From Bradyrhizobium sp. Leo170 (GTDB lineage Bacteria; Pseudomonadota; Alphaproteobacteria; Rhizobiales; Xanthobacteraceae), in assembly GCF_004296405.1 (NCBI RefSeq), contig NZ_PSRR01000001.1, forward strand, positions 40,711 through 104,710: a stretch of 64,000 nt of DNA. The letters are read 5' to 3'. Positions 45,420 through 58,682 of this stretch are shown in pieces. The notes under the pieces are model-generated. The model did not search any database. It saw only the letters and a list, made by a program, of their open reading frames with translations, and had not been told where the DNA came from. A program made the position numbers and the translations under genes. Within the stretch, counting starts at the first letter, position 1; each line of letters begins with the position of its first letter.

Positions 45420-46426
45420 CCGATGCCGGCGATCACGATCTCGGATTGGATCCCCTTGAGCGGGAGGCGGTCGCGTGGGTACGGCGGCTGACCTCCGGGC
45501 AAATGACGGTCGCCGATGCCGAAACTTTGAGAGATTGGCGCAGCAGGAGCCCCGCCCACGGGGCCGCCTTTGCAACGGCAAGTCGTCTCTGGAGAGATCT
45601 TGAGCCTGCCGGACGGAATTTGCGATGGCAGAGCCGCGTTTCGGGACCAGCGGAGATCGAAGAAAGGCAACGGCCGGCATCACTGAGCCGCCGATATCTG
45701 CTGGGGGCAGGGCTGGCGAGTGCAGCAGCAGCGGCGGCCTATGCCTTGGTCCGTCCGCCGTTGGACTTATGGCCATCGCTTACTGAATTGCGCGCTGATT
45801 ATCGCACCGGCACAGGAGAGCAGCGCGATATATCGCTGTCGGCGGAAACGTCGGTACGGATGAATACCCAAACCAGTATTGTCATTCGTTCTCTCGAAAG
45901 CGATAACGAACGGCTCGAGCTGATCGGCGGTCAAGCATTGTTTTCAACGACTGCCCGCGAAGGACGATCGCTCGCAGTATTGGCGGCAGACCGCTGGATC
46001 ACCGCCACCGAAGCTCAGTTCGACATTCGGCACCTGCACGGCCGCACGGCCCCGCTGGTCTGCGTCACTTGTATGCAGGGGAGCCTCGCCATCGTGCGGG
46101 ACAGCGAAACGACGCCGGTGATCCCGGGACAGCAGCTTCGTTATGACAGCAACGGGCCGGCGCGTTTGGAGACAGTTGATCCGGAGATCATATCGGCATG
46201 GCAGCGCGGCGTTCTGATCTTTCGAGCCACGCTCCTTTCGGATGTCGTCGAAGAGGTCAATCGCTATCGGCCCGGCCGTATCGTCGTGGTCAATTCAGAA
46301 CTCGGGCGGTCGCCAGTGAGCGGTCGCTTTCGCATCGATAATCTCAACGAAATTCTGGATCAGATCGCGCGAGCCTTTGGCGCGAAGGTGCGATCGCTCC
46401 CGGGCGGACTTGTTTTGCTGAGCTGA
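45416..46426 (+). CDS. FecR-like anti-sigma factor
   Basis: A 336-residue single-pass regulator. Residues 12-60 are the cytosolic sigma-binding domain (EREAVAWVRRLTSGQMTVAD, WRSRSPAHGAAFATASRLWR, the DUF4880-type fold). Residues 91-113 are the membrane segment, introduced by a twin-arginine-like SRRYLLGAG. The periplasmic FecR domain runs about 130-235 (YRTGTGEQRDISLSAETSV, ERLELIGGQALF) and the last 80 residues form an STN-like domain (DVVEEVNRYRPGRIVVVNSE, LNEILDQIARAFG). It should hold or activate the sigma factor in response to the STN protein. ATGA overlap with the sigma gene. Confidence 0.9.
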   Translation: MTDAGDHDLGLDPLEREAVAWVRRLTSGQMTVADAETLRDWRSRSPAHGAAFATASRLWRDLEPAGRNLRWQSRVSGPAEIEERQRPASLSRRYLLGAGLASAAAAAAYALVRPPLDLWPSLTELRADYRTGTGEQRDISLSAETSVRMNTQTSIVIRSLESDNERLELIGGQALFSTTAREGRSLAVLAADRWITATEAQFDIRHLHGRTAPLVCVTCMQGSLAIVRDSETTPVIPGQQLRYDSNGPARLETVDPEIISAWQRGVLIFRATLLSDVVEEVNRYRPGRIVVVNSELGRSPVSGRFRIDNLNEILDQIARAFGAKVRSLPGGLVLLS

Positions 46427-46583
46427 TCTCCGCCGGTGGTGACCGGTTCGGTGACATGAAACTGTCATAAAAAACCCGTGCGGTTTTCGACGTGGGCCTA
46501 CGTCAGCTCGGTAGGGACGTGTCTATGCCGCGCCGCGAGGTTGCAAATACGGGCATGTTCCCACTGTTGCTGGAGAACCCGTC

Positions 46584-49500
46584 GTGCCCATTTTCCGTTC
46601 GAATGCCCCCCGCTGGACCGCCCACCGTGCAACGCTTCTGGCGGGCATCAGCGTGCTGGCCTTGCTGGTCCATGCTGCTCCGGCCGAGGCCCGCCCGCTG
46701 GGCTATTACGCGACGACCTCCGCACCAACGATTGCGACCGATGCGGCACTTGCCAATGCGCAACAGGCGGCACAAGCGGCGCAACAGGTCCAGCAATCGC
46801 TCAATCGCGCGACGCAGGCGTTGCAGGCGATCCGCAGCCTGCAGGACGCTGCCCGCGCGGCGGCGCAGGGCGTGCCGCATTCCGCAGGGCTGAACCTCAA
46901 TGTTCCGAACGGGCTGACGTCGGGTGGCCTCATGCCCGATCCGGTCGCCGGATGGAGCGGCGCCAACACGCCGACGCAATCGGTCGCGGGCGGGCGGACC
47001 AACGTCAACATCGACCAGACCCGGCAGCAGGCGATCCTGAACTGGAAGACCTTCAATGTCGGATCGCAGACCACGCTGACCTTCGACCAGCACGGCAACG
47101 CCAACTGGGTCGCGCTCAACCGGGTCGATGCCAACACCGGGCCGAGCCAGATCCTAGGCAACATCAAGGCCGACGGCCAGGTCTATGTCATCAACCAGAG
47201 CGGCATCATCTTCGGCGGCGCCAGCCAGATCAATGTCGGCGCACTGATCGCCTCCACCGCCAGGATCACGGATCAGCAGTTCCAGGCCAGCGGCATCTAC
47301 TCGGCCCAGAGCAACAACGTCTATTTGCCGAGCTTCACCGGGGCCGACGGCAAGGTCGTGGTCGAAAGCGGCGCGCAAATCACCACCAGTGCGCCGGCCA
47401 CGGTAACGTCAGGCGGCGGATTCGTGCTGCTGATGGGAACGGAAGTGCGAAACGCCGGCTCCATCACCACCCCGAAGGGGCAGGCCGTGTTCGCGGCGGG
47501 TGACGACTTCATCCTGCGAAAGGGCTACGGCACCGACGCCAACCAGAATTCCACGACCCGCGGCCTCGAAATCTCTCCCGTCATCGATGCCGGGAGCGCC
47601 AGCGGCCGCGTCAGCAACACCGGCCTGGTGTTTGCCCAGCAGGGCGACATCACCATGGCCGGACGCAACCTCCTGCAGGACGGACTCCTGCTGTCGACCA
47701 CTTCGGTCAACCAGCGCGGCACCATCCATCTGCTGAATTCGGCCAGCGACGCCAGCGGCAATGTCACGCTGACCGCCAACGCCGTCACCGCGATTCTGCC
47801 CGAGCTCGATTCCAGCGACACCGCGCTGAACTCGCAGCGCGACGCCCTCATCGCGGCGTCCGGCGGCAACTCGCTGGCGATCGGCCAGTTCGACAATCTC
47901 TCGCCATTGGCCGATCGCAAGGACCGCTCGCGCGTCGAGATCGTCAGCGGTGGTACCGTCAACTTCCAGAACAACTCGCTCACGCTCGGGCAAGGCGGCG
48001 ACGTCGCCGTCAGCGCCGGCAAGCGCGTGTTCGCCGAGACTGGCGCGACCATCGACGTCTCCGGCACCCAGGGCGTCGTGCTGCCGGTCTCCGCCAACGT
48101 CATCAAGGTCAATATCCAGGGCAATGAGCTGCGCGATTCGCCGCAGAACCGCGACAGCGGCGCGCTCATCAGCCAGGACGTCTGGATCGACGCGCGCGAT
48201 TTGATCCTGGTGCCGGCGGGAACCGGCGGATACGCCACCGACCGCTACTACACCGCGGGTGGCCTGCTCGAGGTCTCCGGCTATCTCAACACCACCGCGC
48301 ACAAGATTGGCGAATGGACCGCGATCGGCGGCTCCATCACGCTGGCCGCACCCGAAGTGGTTGCGCAGAAGGGATCGACCTTCAACATCTCCGGCGGCTC
48401 GGTCCAGTACGAGGCCGGCTACGTCAGAGAGACGATGCTGCTCGGCAGCGACGGCCGGCTCCACGGCGTCAACGATGCCCGCGCCGACATGACTTTCTAC
48501 GGCGTTGGAGAGGGCTTCATTCGCAAGCATGAGCGCTGGAACGTCACCGAAGTCTGGACCAGTCCGTTCGGGAGTGGCCGCGAGCGCGTTCGCTGGGAAG
48601 AGGGCTACACGATCGGCCGCGACGCCGGCCAACTGATCCTCTCCACGCCGACCTCGGTGTTCGAAGGCGATATCGTCGCCCAGGTCATCACCGGCGAGCG
48701 TCAGAACAGCGCGCGGCCGGCCGGGGCCACCGACGGCTACAAAATCGGACAAAACCAGGCGGCGCTGGCGGGGCAATTGGGCATCGGCCAATACACCGGC
48801 CAGGGGCTGACCGGTGTCTATGACAGCGCCATCGTGGTCGGCGACATCGCCGGGATGACCGCCGGCATCGGCGCGAACGACACGCTGCCATCTGATCGCA
48901 GCAATACCGTCTATCTCGATGCCGGCATGCTCAACAAGGCGGGCCTCGGCGGCCTCAGCGCCGTCAGCGGCAAGAGCATCTCGATCGATGCACCGCTGAC
49001 GCTCGCCAATGGCGGCCATGTCAATCTGCAGGCACCTCTCGTCGAGCTCAATGCGGATGTCACCGCCCACGGCGGCAGCATGTCGCTCGGCAACATCATG
49101 CACGCGTTGCCGGTGCCGGGCGGGAACGTGATCTGGTGGGCGCTGACCGATGCCAACGGCAAGGCCAACGTCGTGATCAACGCGACGGTCGACCTGAGCG
49201 GCCTGTGGACCAATGCTTCGAACGGCGCTGACGACAATTCGCGGCTCGCTTATCTCGACGGCGGCGACCTGACGATTTCGAGCACCCGTGCGATCACGCT
49301 CCGGTCGGGCTCCGTCGTTGACGTCTCCTCCGGCGGCGCCATTCTTGCCAACGGGAAGACGCGGGGCGGCTCCGGTGGCGATGTCAGCCTGCTGACCAAT
49401 GACTATTCGCATTTTGCGGACTCGGAATTCATCGGCGCCGATCTATCGTCGCCGCTCGCGCTTGATGGCAAGATCCGCGGCTATGGTTTCAATGGCGGCG

Positions 49501-52500
49501 GCACGCTCACCATCAATGCGGGACAGTCTGTCGTCATCGGTCAGGCCACATCGGGATCTGGTGCACAGCTGGTGCTGGCGCCGGCACTGTTCCAGTCAGG
49601 CTTCACCCGTTACGACATCCGCAGCACGTCGGGCATGACCATCGCTGACGGCACCAACGTTGCGCCCGTGGTGCCGGTCTATCGTTTCACGTCGGCTAGC
49701 TACAGTGCGTCGACCGGGACCGCCACGGCAGCCGCCGCGGAGATCTGGTTGCCGCCGACTTATCTCGACGATTCCGTTGCGAGCAAATTGACCCAGCGCG
49801 TCGGCGCCGATCTGACGCTGACGAGCCTATATGATTTCGACATGCGGCCGGGGTCCTCGATTTCGCTCGATGCAGGCCGTGCCGCGACGATCTACGCCAA
49901 TCGCCAGACCACGATCGATGGCAACATCACGGCGCACGGCGGCAAGATCCTCATCACCAGCCTGCAGGACCAGCCGGGCGACATCCGTTACAACCAGGGC
50001 AATGGCATCTACACGCGGACCCGGTCGATTTGGATCAGTGATGACGCCACGCTCGACGTTTCGGCGCGTGCGGCGACAGCGACGGGCACGAGCGGCATGA
50101 TCTATGGGGTCGTGCCGGACGGCGGTTCGATTGCGCTCGGCGGCACTGGCGCGACGGACAAGTACGGATATCTGATTCCAAGCAATGCCTTCGTGATCAT
50201 CCGCCCGGGCGCTGTGCTCGATGCGTCCGGGACCTCGGCGTTGCTCGATATCTCGTCCGGCGGCGGCCTGCAGCGGGCGCAGGTGGCAAGCGATGGCGGC
50301 ACCATCGCCCTTTATTCGGGGCTCGGCATGTACATCGACGGGACGCTGCGCGCCGCGGCCGGCGGCATCGGCGCCTCGGGCGGCACGCTCCTGCTCGCCG
50401 CGATCAGCCCTCTGTATTATGCGGCGCCCGCCAGTCCGACCAATCCTTATGGGATTGGCGACATACCGGCTGACATGCAGACGATGCGCAATCTCACGAT
50501 CACGCAGCATCAGCGGCCGAGCGGACTTGCGTCCAATCTCGCGCCGGGCGAGGCCGACCCGACGCTCAAGGTCGGCGAGGCTGCCATCAGTGTCGATCAG
50601 ACTCACGCCGGCGGTTTTGATTCGCTGTCTTTGTTCACGCGCGACCTATTCGTGTTCAACGGCAATGTCGATCTTGCGATGAATCGCAGCATCACGCTGA
50701 CCGGCGGCATTCTGAGCGCGGCTGTGGATACCCCGCATATCGCGGTCAAGCTGACGGCGCCCTATGTAAACCTGACCGGCTGGCACGGCTTCGATCACGG
50801 TTCGTTCGCGGGCTATGATCCTGCGCTCAACGTCTCAGGTCCGAGCATGAACACGGCTGCGGACGCGACATTCACGGTCTCGGCCAGCCTGATCGACATT
50901 TCTGCCGATGTTCGTTTCGGTGTGCACGGGCTGCACGGTATGGGCTACATCAGCGTTCCGGATCCAAACAGCGGCGTATTGGCTCCAATTCTTCCCGTGG
51001 ATGCGCCCGGCTTCAAGCACGTCACGCTGCAGAGCACCGGCGATGTGCGCTTTGGCTCCGGCAACGTTGTCACGCCCGGCGATCTGACGATCCAGGCTTC
51101 ACAGCTCTATCCGCTGAGCAACGCGACCGCGACCGTGACGGTTGGCCAGGTCTTGGGGCCGAATGACAGCATAACGACTGATCTCGATACCGTGCTGACG
51201 ATTCGCGGCAATGGCGGGCCAGTGCCGGATGTTCCTCCCACCGTTTTCGGAAAACTTGCATTCGTCGCAGCCACGATCGATCAGGGCGGCGTCGTGCGTG
51301 CGCCGCTGGGGGCGGTGTTGCTGAACAACAATTACGGCCTGAACGCCAACGTGCCGCCCGCGACGGTGATTTTCCGCGCCGGCAGCATCACGTCGGCCAG
51401 CGCGAACGGGCTGACGTTGCCGTTTGGCGGCACCTCGGATGGTATTGCCTACCAAGGTGCGGACGGCACGCTGGTTGACCTTGGCCTCCAGAAAAGCGTG
51501 AACGGCAACGTCATCATCACGACCGGCATCTCGGTGCTGGCCACGTCGATCGTGGGTGAGAAGGGCGCGATCCTCGATCTCTCGGGCGGTGGCAACCTGA
51601 CGGGGGCCGGCTTCATCAGCGGCCGCGGCGGCTCGGTCGACGTGTTGAGGACGGCGCTCGTCAACGCCAATCCGGTGAACAGCTACAGTTCGGCAAACGC
51701 GAAGGTCTATGCCATCGTGCCGGGCTACGCGTCGGCCTACGCGCCTGTGATCGCGACCACGGGCGCCGGCGATCCGGCGATCGGCCAGCAGGTCACGATC
51801 CCCGGCGGCGTGGCGGGGCTGCCGGCCGGGACGTACACGCTCATGCCGTCGAGCTATGCGCTGTTGCCCGGTGCTTTCCGTGTCGAGCTCGGAGCGACGA
51901 GCAATACGGTCGTCTCGCCGGTCAGCCTGACCAACGGCTCGATCGTGACGTCAGGCTATCTCGGCGTCGCCAACACGGGCATTCGGGATGCGTTGCCGAC
52001 GCAACTGATCCTGACATCTGGTCGAACGGTGCGAAGCTATTCTCAATACAATGAGATGAGCTACAGCGAGTTCGCGCGCAGCCAGGCCGCGACCTTCGGT
52101 GCCGTCCGGCCGCGTCTGCCGGAAGACGGCAAGGTGCTGGAGCTGATGCTTAACGCATCTTCGGGCAGCGGAAAATCGCTCTCGTTCCAGGGCACCACCT
52201 TGTTCGGCGGCATCAGCGACGGTATCTCCGGCAGTCTGTTCGTCTCTTCCACGGTATATGGAGGGCAGATCGACATCACCGCGCCCGGCGCGGCGCCGAT
52301 CGCCGGCCATACGTCGATCTCGAGCGATGCTATCAATGCCTTCAATGCCGACACCTTGCTGATCGGCGGTTACAGCACCTACTACAACGATACGACGAGG
52401 GGCACCGGCGGACGCATCTACTTTTCGAGTGAGTCCTCTGTGAACGTTCTCGATGGCGCCGCCGTGCGCGCTGGCCAGGTGTTCCTCGTCGGCAAGAACA

Positions 52501-55500
52501 TCGATGTCGCAAGCGGTGCCACGATCGACACCCGCGGCCTCGGTGCGCGCGGGCTTGATTCGAGCCTGGGTTACATGTTTGGCAACGTAACGTCAGAGGC
52601 CAACTCGTCCTTGTTTGCGAGTGCGCCGGCGGTCCTGGCCGTCGCAAACGGCACGTTCAATTTCCTGCCCGTGGTCGGAGCGGGTTCGATCAACATCAAC
52701 AGCGGCGCCACGCTGCTTACCGATGGCAGCATCGTGCTCGCCGCTCCTGGTTCACTCACGATGGGCAACGTTAATTTCGGTGCGCGTTATCTGACCGTGA
52801 CGCAGGATGTAGTCAATGCGGGTACCGACGCGGCGCTCGCCGCTGCACAGGCCGCGGGTCAATTGCCGTCAGGCTGGAATTTGACGCAGGCCGCACTCGA
52901 CAAGCTGCTGCATCCTTCGACAACCGCGGGCGTCCCGGCGCTTGAGCAGCTCACGTTGACGGTTGGGGGCTCCTTCAACCTCATCGGCAGCGTTGCGCTC
53001 GACGCGCGCGGTCAGTCCGCTGGCAGCAAGGAGGTGCAGTTCGTCATCAACACGCCGGCGATCTACGGCCTCGGGAACGCTGGCGACACTGCGAGCATCA
53101 CCGCAGATACCCTGATCTGGAACGGCATCCGGACCGGCAACGGCCTACCCGACACGGGCGGCGTGCCCTATGGGAGCAAGGCGCCGGCAGCGGTTGTGCC
53201 GGGCGGCCCGGGGACGGGCAGCGGAACGCTCAACATCGCCGCCAAGGACATCGTCTTCGGCTACGACGCCAACAGCCGGATCACCGATGGCGCGACGCTC
53301 GAACGCCTCGCGCTCGGATTTGCCAACGTCAATGCCTCGGCCAGTGACAGGATCTCCGCCAATAGCGACGGCTCGCTAAAGGTCGGGCTGTCAAAGGATG
53401 GTTCCGGCAATCTGCAGGGCGGCAACCTTACTCTCACGACGCCACTGTTGACTGCGACAGGCGCCGCAACGATGGCCTATAACGCTGGTGGCGTGGTTCG
53501 CGTTGTCGCGCCTGCGGGTGGCGCGGCCGCGACCGGCGCAATCGCGGATCTTGGCGGCACGGTCTCCATCAGCGGTGACACCATATTCCTTGACACCGCG
53601 GTTGCTTTGCCAAGCGGCAAGCTGACGTTGAGCGCAACGAACAACATCGATCTCGGCGCCAACGCGGTGATCGACCTTTCCGGGCGCAGCACCACCTTCT
53701 ACGACGCCACCAAATATAGCTGGGGCGGCGATCTGATACTGCAAAGCGCCCATGGCAACATCGCGCAGGCCGCCGGTTCGAGCATTGATGTGACGGCGGC
53801 GAACAACGACGCCGGGACCATTATGGCCACCGCCACTGACGTGGCGCACGGTCTCGTGCAACTCGGTGGCACGCTGAAGGGGGCTGCGACCGGCGGCTAC
53901 AATGACGGCCAGATCAGCATCGCGGCGCAAAATCTCGGCGACTTCGCGGCACTGAACCTGAAGCTGAACGACTCCGGCTTCTTTGGCGCGCGCACCTTCA
54001 ACATCAAGCAGGGCAACCTCGTTGTCGGAAACGAGGTGAGGGCACACAACGTAACCATCTCCGTGGATGGCGGCAGCCTGACGGTCAATGGCACCATCGA
54101 TGCCAGCGGCGCCAAGCCCGGCAATATCCGTCTTGCAGCGCGGGACGATGTCACACTTGCATCCTCGGCTGTCTTGGATACCCACAGCACGGTTCTGCAG
54201 ACCGACAGCTACGGTGCTCCGATCGAGGCGAACAACACGGCGCACGTTGAACTCACGACAAAGAATGGCACGTTGACATTGTCGCCGGGCGCCACCATCG
54301 ACATGCGCGTCACTGATCCTGCAAATGCTGACGGATCAGGCAACCCGATTGCCTATGGTCATCTCGAACTCAACGCGCCCCGGATCGGAACGGCCTCCGG
54401 TACCAGCGCAACGGGTAGCGACGGACCGGCCAACGCCACAGGCGACAGCATCGCTGTTTCCGCGACGGGACCGCTCAACATCGTGGGCGCCTCGAGCATC
54501 GCGCTGAACGGGTTTGCGACTTACAAGAATGCGCCAGTCGATCCGAACGATGCCAATGGCCAGATCATCGATCAGGATTGGCTCGATCTCGTCAACCAGG
54601 ACAGCAAAACCTTCATCAGTAACATCTATGGCGGCAACGTCGCCGGCGGTCAGCTGACCGATGAGCTGAAGACCAAGATCGCCGGGCTGCTCGATGCCAA
54701 ATACAACTCCGGATTCCATGTCCGGCCCGGCGTCGAAGTCCAGAGCAAGACCCCGAACGGTAATCTGTCCACGTCAGGCGACATCGATCTGTCCGGTTAC
54801 CGTTATGGACCGAACGTGACGTCGGTTCGCGGCTCAGGCGAACCGGGCAAACTCGTCGTTCGCGCCGGGGGCAATCTCAACATCAACGGCAGCATCAACG
54901 ACGGCTTCGCGCTGCCGCCGGACTCGCCGGATGCACTCACCACGCTGCTTGCCCCGGGCACGCTCACGGACACCTATACCGTGACGGATAGCGGCGCAAT
55001 CTTGACACGCGGATCCAGTCTTCCGAACACCGGTAGGATCAACATGGCTCTGCCGCTCGCCGGCACCGAGGTCGACGATACCCCGCTATTGTCGAATCCA
55101 GTTCCCGTCGATCTCGTTTTGACGGCGGAGTTCGACCCCCTCCCGGGCAGGAAGCTTATGGCGGGCACAATCTACAATCCGGACGGGACCGTGATGTATA
55201 AGGCCGGCGATACTATCCCGGCGACGACATGGCCTATCGGCACCAAGGTCTCCGCTGGAGTCTACTTCAATAGGATATTGGTGAACACAAGCTTCCCCTG
55301 GTTCGTTAACGGCACTCTTCCGCCGGGCGCCGATCTGAGTATTTTCGGCGGCTATACTTTCACGCAGGATACAGTAATGCCGGCGGGTACGGTGTTGCCG
55401 GTTGGAACGGTTGTCGTCAGCTTGACCGCTGCAGGCGATCGGAAGGTGTGGGCGACGTCGCCGATGTTGGCGCCCGGCACGCAATCGTGGTCGATGCGGC

Positions 55501-58500
55501 TTGTCGGCGGCGCCGATCTTGGCAGCGCCGACAGCCGGACGTTGCAGACAACGTCAAGCCTTGCAGGCGCGGGCAATGTTGTGCTCTCCGATCCCTTCAC
55601 CGTGAATCTGCAGGGCAGCGGAAGCCCGAGTGCCGGCTTCAGCGTCGTGCGCACCGGCACGGGTGATCTCGAAATCCTCGCTGGTGGCAACTACACGCAA
55701 AGTTCGCCGTTCGGCGTCTACACGGCTGGTACCGCGATCGCCGAAACAGGAACGTCGGCCAATGATCCCTTCAATGTCGCCCGCGGACGCATGCCTGATG
55801 GGACCGTGCTTGGTGCGGCCAACCCGGCCTATGAGGCCACGCTTAACTCGCAATTCATGTACTACACCGAGCACGGCGGTGATTTCCTGCTGACGGCGCA
55901 AGGCGATATCAGCGGAAATCAGACCCAGGAGTCGGCCGTGGTCGGCGACTGGCTCTGGCGGCAGGGCGGCGCTGGACTTGGCCAGGCGACAGCTTGGGGC
56001 ACCAACTTTGGTAGCTATACCGCAGACCTCGTGAGTTCGAAATCGATGCTAAAGCTGTCGGGCTTCTCGGGCATGGGGGCACTGGGCGGCGGCAATGTCA
56101 CGCTGCGGGCGGGGGGCGACATCGGTAATGCCGGCCGGGGTGTTGTCGTTGCCGTCGGCGGCAGCGGACGTGTCATCGATGGTCGTCTTGTTCAGACCGG
56201 TGGCGGAACGCTGTCGGTGAGGGCGGGCAACAGCATCGGTGGCGGCGGCAACCAGTTTGTTGATCTGCGCGGCGACATTGGCGTCACGGCCGGCAGTTTC
56301 GGCAGCCTGAATGCAACAAATTTCGGCTACTCTCTTGATGATCCGCGGCCGCTCAATTTGCTCGTGCCTTACGCAATGATCAAGGTCTCGGGCGGATCGT
56401 TCGCGCCGGGGGATGGTGCCGTCGACATTCGCGTCCGCGGTGATCTCTCCGTCGGCGACATCATCGATCCCGGCCGCGCCGGCGTTAATCAGCAGACGGA
56501 CGCCAGCACGTCAGTCGGGGCCGGTCAGGGCGTCGCCTGGTTCACGCTCTGGACGGCACGGACGGCGGTCGATCTGTTTGCGGCAGGCGGCGACGTGTCG
56601 CCGCTATCCGATACCGGCGGATTGGTACCGCAATCCAAGACGCTTTTCCTGCCATCGATCCTGCGGGCCACTGCGGCGAACGGAAGCATCTATCTCAACG
56701 GCGGCAACGAGATGTTGCCGTCGCCGTCCGGGCAGGTTGAGTTGCTGGCGCGAGGATCGGTCATTCAGGTCGGCCTCGGCGGGGACACGCTCGGCTTCGG
56801 CCCGCTCTCGACCTCGTTGTCATCTCTTGCCACGCCGTTCAATCCTGGCTGGGCGCTGCTCCAGGGGACCAATCAGTGGGCCCTTGTCGATTCGAATTAT
56901 TGGGGTGATCCCAACTCGCCGGTCGACGCCCCCGGAGGCTGGCGCGCGTACCGGTACGACTATAATTCGCAAGGGCACGCCTATGATGGACCAGGTGGCT
57001 ATCCATTCGTGTTCGGACCGAACACCGTGACCGATGCCAGTGCACTCGGCGGCCCGCTATCGCGTATCTATGCCGTCGACGGCGATGTTCTCGGTATTCG
57101 CTATGGCGAGATCTTTACCAGCAGCCAGTTTATCAACGGCAGGACCGTGACAACGGACAATTACCGCGCGGCGAAGCCGGTGCAGATCTTCGCTGGCGGC
57201 GACATTGTCAGTGTAAAGGGACTGATCCTGCAGGACGATCCGACCGCCGTTTCGATGATCGTCGCGCAAGGCAGCGTCATTTATCCCAGCCTTGATGTTG
57301 CAGGCCCCAGCACGCTCGAGGTGACGGCGGGCAAGAACATCTATTTTGGATCGACGGGAAACATCGAGAGCATCGGTCCGTTGATGACAGGCGATAACCG
57401 CCTGGGTGCCAACGTGGTGCTGCAGGCCGGAGTCGGTGCGGGCGCGCCGGGTGTCGGGCAGGTGGATTGGACCGGCTTTGCCAAGCTCTATCTCGATCCG
57501 GCCAATCTCGTTGGTCCAGGCGCGCTTGCCAATCAACCCGGCAAGGTCGCCAAGACCTACGACCAGGAGCTTTTACAGTGGCTCAAGGACCGCTTCGGCT
57601 ATGCCGGAGCGTCGGAGGGTGCGCTGAGCTTCTTCCTGACCCTGCCGGGTGAGCAGCAGCGGGTCTTCCTGCGGCAGGTCTACTACGCCGAACTGACGGT
57701 CGGCGGCCGCGAATACAACGATCAGGCGGGTCCGCGCCACGGCTCTTATCTGCGCGGACGCAATGCCATCGCAGCACTCTTCCCCGCGGAGGACGCCTAT
57801 CGCGGCGACATCCGGCTGTTTACCGCCGCCTCCGGGGTCGGAGCGAAGGTCAACAGCGGTTATGTGCACACCGATCGCGGCGGCGACATCCAGTTCCTGG
57901 CGCCGGGCGGCCTAGTCACCATCGGCACCGAAGGGCTGGCGCCGGGAGCCGATGCGGGTCTGATCACCCAGGGCAAAGGCGACATCCAGATCTATTCGAA
58001 GGGGAGCATCCTGCTCGGCCTGTCGCGCATCATGACGACGTTCGGCGGCAATATTCTCGCATGGTCCGCCGAAGGCGACATCAACGCCGGCCGTGGATCG
58101 AAAACCACGGTGATCTTCACCCCGCCGCGCCTCGTCTACGACAACTATGGCAATATCAGTCTCTCGTCGCAGGCTCCCTCCACGGGCGCTGGCATCGCGA
58201 CGCTCCAGCAGATCCCTGGAATGCCGCCCGGCGACGTCGACCTGATCGCGCCGCTCGGCATCATCGATGCGGGCGAGGCGGGCATCCGTTCCTCGGGCAA
58301 CGTCAACCTGGCGGCGCTGCAGATCCTCAACGCCGCGAACATCCAGGCCCAGGGCAATGTCACCGGCGTTCCCACGGTGCAGGCGCCGCCGGTCGCGGCA
58401 TTGGCCTCCAGCAATAACATGACGGCAGCGACGCAACAGGTTCAGCCGACCGCGCCCAGCAACAATGATCGTCCTTCGATCATTATCGTCGAGTTCTTGG

Positions 58501-58682
58501 GCTATGGCGGCGGCGACAAATCGATGCCTGAAGATACCGACCGAGGTGATACGCGTGACCGACGGAGCGAGAACCAGACGCGTTACGACCCCAACAGCAT
58601 GTTCCAGATCGTTGGCAGCGGCGAACTTACTGACGAGCAGAAAAAGTTGCTGACGGGCGAAAAGACGGAAACGGCTCATTGA
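46584..58682 (+). CDS. Giant filamentous-haemagglutinin-type exoprotein (two-partner secretion-like)
   Basis: A 4032-residue secreted or surface protein, the largest gene of the window. Signal peptide 1-36 (cleavage after AEA) is followed by an unusual Ala/Gln coiled-coil stretch (about 55-95) and then a TPS domain from about 108: [21 protein letters not shown], then [20 protein letters not shown] with the NQSGI-type motif of secreted haemagglutinins, each quoted in part here as [12 protein letters not shown] and NQSGIIFGG. The long middle is beta-helical repeat rich in G, N, T and S. From about residue 3650 a different conserved block appears ([53 protein letters not shown]), of the DUF3739 type as I recall. 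No TpsB pore gene is in the window. Lies 157 bases after the fecR-like gene on the same strand. Confidence 0.9.
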   Translation: MPIFRSNAPRWTAHRATLLAGISVLALLVHAAPAEARPLGYYATTSAPTIATDAALANAQQAAQAAQQVQQSLNRATQALQAIRSLQDAARAAAQGVPHSAGLNLNVPNGLTSGGLMPDPVAGWSGANTPTQSVAGGRTNVNIDQTRQQAILNWKTFNVGSQTTLTFDQHGNANWVALNRVDANTGPSQILGNIKADGQVYVINQSGIIFGGASQINVGALIASTARITDQQFQASGIYSAQSNNVYLPSFTGADGKVVVESGAQITTSAPATVTSGGGFVLLMGTEVRNAGSITTPKGQAVFAAGDDFILRKGYGTDANQNSTTRGLEISPVIDAGSASGRVSNTGLVFAQQGDITMAGRNLLQDGLLLSTTSVNQRGTIHLLNSASDASGNVTLTANAVTAILPELDSSDTALNSQRDALIAASGGNSLAIGQFDNLSPLADRKDRSRVEIVSGGTVNFQNNSLTLGQGGDVAVSAGKRVFAETGATIDVSGTQGVVLPVSANVIKVNIQGNELRDSPQNRDSGALISQDVWIDARDLILVPAGTGGYATDRYYTAGGLLEVSGYLNTTAHKIGEWTAIGGSITLAAPEVVAQKGSTFNISGGSVQYEAGYVRETMLLGSDGRLHGVNDARADMTFYGVGEGFIRKHERWNVTEVWTSPFGSGRERVRWEEGYTIGRDAGQLILSTPTSVFEGDIVAQVITGERQNSARPAGATDGYKIGQNQAALAGQLGIGQYTGQGLTGVYDSAIVVGDIAGMTAGIGANDTLPSDRSNTVYLDAGMLNKAGLGGLSAVSGKSISIDAPLTLANGGHVNLQAPLVELNADVTAHGGSMSLGNIMHALPVPGGNVIWWALTDANGKANVVINATVDLSGLWTNASNGADDNSRLAYLDGGDLTISSTRAITLRSGSVVDVSSGGAILANGKTRGGSGGDVSLLTNDYSHFADSEFIGADLSSPLALDGKIRGYGFNGGGTLTINAGQSVVIGQATSGSGAQLVLAPALFQSGFTRYDIRSTSGMTIADGTNVAPVVPVYRFTSASYSASTGTATAAAAEIWLPPTYLDDSVASKLTQRVGADLTLTSLYDFDMRPGSSISLDAGRAATIYANRQTTIDGNITAHGGKILITSLQDQPGDIRYNQGNGIYTRTRSIWISDDATLDVSARAATATGTSGMIYGVVPDGGSIALGGTGATDKYGYLIPSNAFVIIRPGAVLDASGTSALLDISSGGGLQRAQVASDGGTIALYSGLGMYIDGTLRAAAGGIGASGGTLLLAAISPLYYAAPASPTNPYGIGDIPADMQTMRNLTITQHQRPSGLASNLAPGEADPTLKVGEAAISVDQTHAGGFDSLSLFTRDLFVFNGNVDLAMNRSITLTGGILSAAVDTPHIAVKLTAPYVNLTGWHGFDHGSFAGYDPALNVSGPSMNTAADATFTVSASLIDISADVRFGVHGLHGMGYISVPDPNSGVLAPILPVDAPGFKHVTLQSTGDVRFGSGNVVTPGDLTIQASQLYPLSNATATVTVGQVLGPNDSITTDLDTVLTIRGNGGPVPDVPPTVFGKLAFVAATIDQGGVVRAPLGAVLLNNNYGLNANVPPATVIFRAGSITSASANGLTLPFGGTSDGIAYQGADGTLVDLGLQKSVNGNVIITTGISVLATSIVGEKGAILDLSGGGNLTGAGFISGRGGSVDVLRTALVNANPVNSYSSANAKVYAIVPGYASAYAPVIATTGAGDPAIGQQVTIPGGVAGLPAGTYTLMPSSYALLPGAFRVELGATSNTVVSPVSLTNGSIVTSGYLGVANTGIRDALPTQLILTSGRTVRSYSQYNEMSYSEFARSQAATFGAVRPRLPEDGKVLELMLNASSGSGKSLSFQGTTLFGGISDGISGSLFVSSTVYGGQIDITAPGAAPIAGHTSISSDAINAFNADTLLIGGYSTYYNDTTRGTGGRIYFSSESSVNVLDGAAVRAGQVFLVGKNIDVASGATIDTRGLGARGLDSSLGYMFGNVTSEANSSLFASAPAVLAVANGTFNFLPVVGAGSININSGATLLTDGSIVLAAPGSLTMGNVNFGARYLTVTQDVVNAGTDAALAAAQAAGQLPSGWNLTQAALDKLLHPSTTAGVPALEQLTLTVGGSFNLIGSVALDARGQSAGSKEVQFVINTPAIYGLGNAGDTASITADTLIWNGIRTGNGLPDTGGVPYGSKAPAAVVPGGPGTGSGTLNIAAKDIVFGYDANSRITDGATLERLALGFANVNASASDRISANSDGSLKVGLSKDGSGNLQGGNLTLTTPLLTATGAATMAYNAGGVVRVVAPAGGAAATGAIADLGGTVSISGDTIFLDTAVALPSGKLTLSATNNIDLGANAVIDLSGRSTTFYDATKYSWGGDLILQSAHGNIAQAAGSSIDVTAANNDAGTIMATATDVAHGLVQLGGTLKGAATGGYNDGQISIAAQNLGDFAALNLKLNDSGFFGARTFNIKQGNLVVGNEVRAHNVTISVDGGSLTVNGTIDASGAKPGNIRLAARDDVTLASSAVLDTHSTVLQTDSYGAPIEANNTAHVELTTKNGTLTLSPGATIDMRVTDPANADGSGNPIAYGHLELNAPRIGTASGTSATGSDGPANATGDSIAVSATGPLNIVGASSIALNGFATYKNAPVDPNDANGQIIDQDWLDLVNQDSKTFISNIYGGNVAGGQLTDELKTKIAGLLDAKYNSGFHVRPGVEVQSKTPNGNLSTSGDIDLSGYRYGPNVTSVRGSGEPGKLVVRAGGNLNINGSINDGFALPPDSPDALTTLLAPGTLTDTYTVTDSGAILTRGSSLPNTGRINMALPLAGTEVDDTPLLSNPVPVDLVLTAEFDPLPGRKLMAGTIYNPDGTVMYKAGDTIPATTWPIGTKVSAGVYFNRILVNTSFPWFVNGTLPPGADLSIFGGYTFTQDTVMPAGTVLPVGTVVVSLTAAGDRKVWATSPMLAPGTQSWSMRLVGGADLGSADSRTLQTTSSLAGAGNVVLSDPFTVNLQGSGSPSAGFSVVRTGTGDLEILAGGNYTQSSPFGVYTAGTAIAETGTSANDPFNVARGRMPDGTVLGAANPAYEATLNSQFMYYTEHGGDFLLTAQGDISGNQTQESAVVGDWLWRQGGAGLGQATAWGTNFGSYTADLVSSKSMLKLSGFSGMGALGGGNVTLRAGGDIGNAGRGVVVAVGGSGRVIDGRLVQTGGGTLSVRAGNSIGGGGNQFVDLRGDIGVTAGSFGSLNATNFGYSLDDPRPLNLLVPYAMIKVSGGSFAPGDGAVDIRVRGDLSVGDIIDPGRAGVNQQTDASTSVGAGQGVAWFTLWTARTAVDLFAAGGDVSPLSDTGGLVPQSKTLFLPSILRATAANGSIYLNGGNEMLPSPSGQVELLARGSVIQVGLGGDTLGFGPLSTSLSSLATPFNPGWALLQGTNQWALVDSNYWGDPNSPVDAPGGWRAYRYDYNSQGHAYDGPGGYPFVFGPNTVTDASALGGPLSRIYAVDGDVLGIRYGEIFTSSQFINGRTVTTDNYRAAKPVQIFAGGDIVSVKGLILQDDPTAVSMIVAQGSVIYPSLDVAGPSTLEVTAGKNIYFGSTGNIESIGPLMTGDNRLGANVVLQAGVGAGAPGVGQVDWTGFAKLYLDPANLVGPGALANQPGKVAKTYDQELLQWLKDRFGYAGASEGALSFFLTLPGEQQRVFLRQVYYAELTVGGREYNDQAGPRHGSYLRGRNAIAALFPAEDAYRGDIRLFTAASGVGAKVNSGYVHTDRGGDIQFLAPGGLVTIGTEGLAPGADAGLITQGKGDIQIYSKGSILLGLSRIMTTFGGNILAWSAEGDINAGRGSKTTVIFTPPRLVYDNYGNISLSSQAPSTGAGIATLQQIPGMPPGDVDLIAPLGIIDAGEAGIRSSGNVNLAALQILNAANIQAQGNVTGVPTVQAPPVAALASSNNMTAATQQVQPTAPSNNDRPSIIIVEFLGYGGGDKSMPEDTDRGDTRDRRSENQTRYDPNSMFQIVGSGELTDEQKKLLTGEKTETAH

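Noticed and set aside
46440..46583. FecI-type promoter before the exoprotein gene (a TGTCT element near 46519)
   Set aside because: No convincing -35 element lies about 17 bases upstream; too weak to call.
47409..49412. Long antisense reading frame of 667 codons inside the exoprotein gene
   Set aside because: Composition follows the GC-rich third-position pattern of the sense gene and no family motif is visible; it is a shadow.
46584..58682. Possible CRISPR or tandem DNA repeat within the exoprotein gene
   Set aside because: The repetition is at the protein-pattern level (beta-helix turns); no regularly spaced identical DNA repeats were seen.
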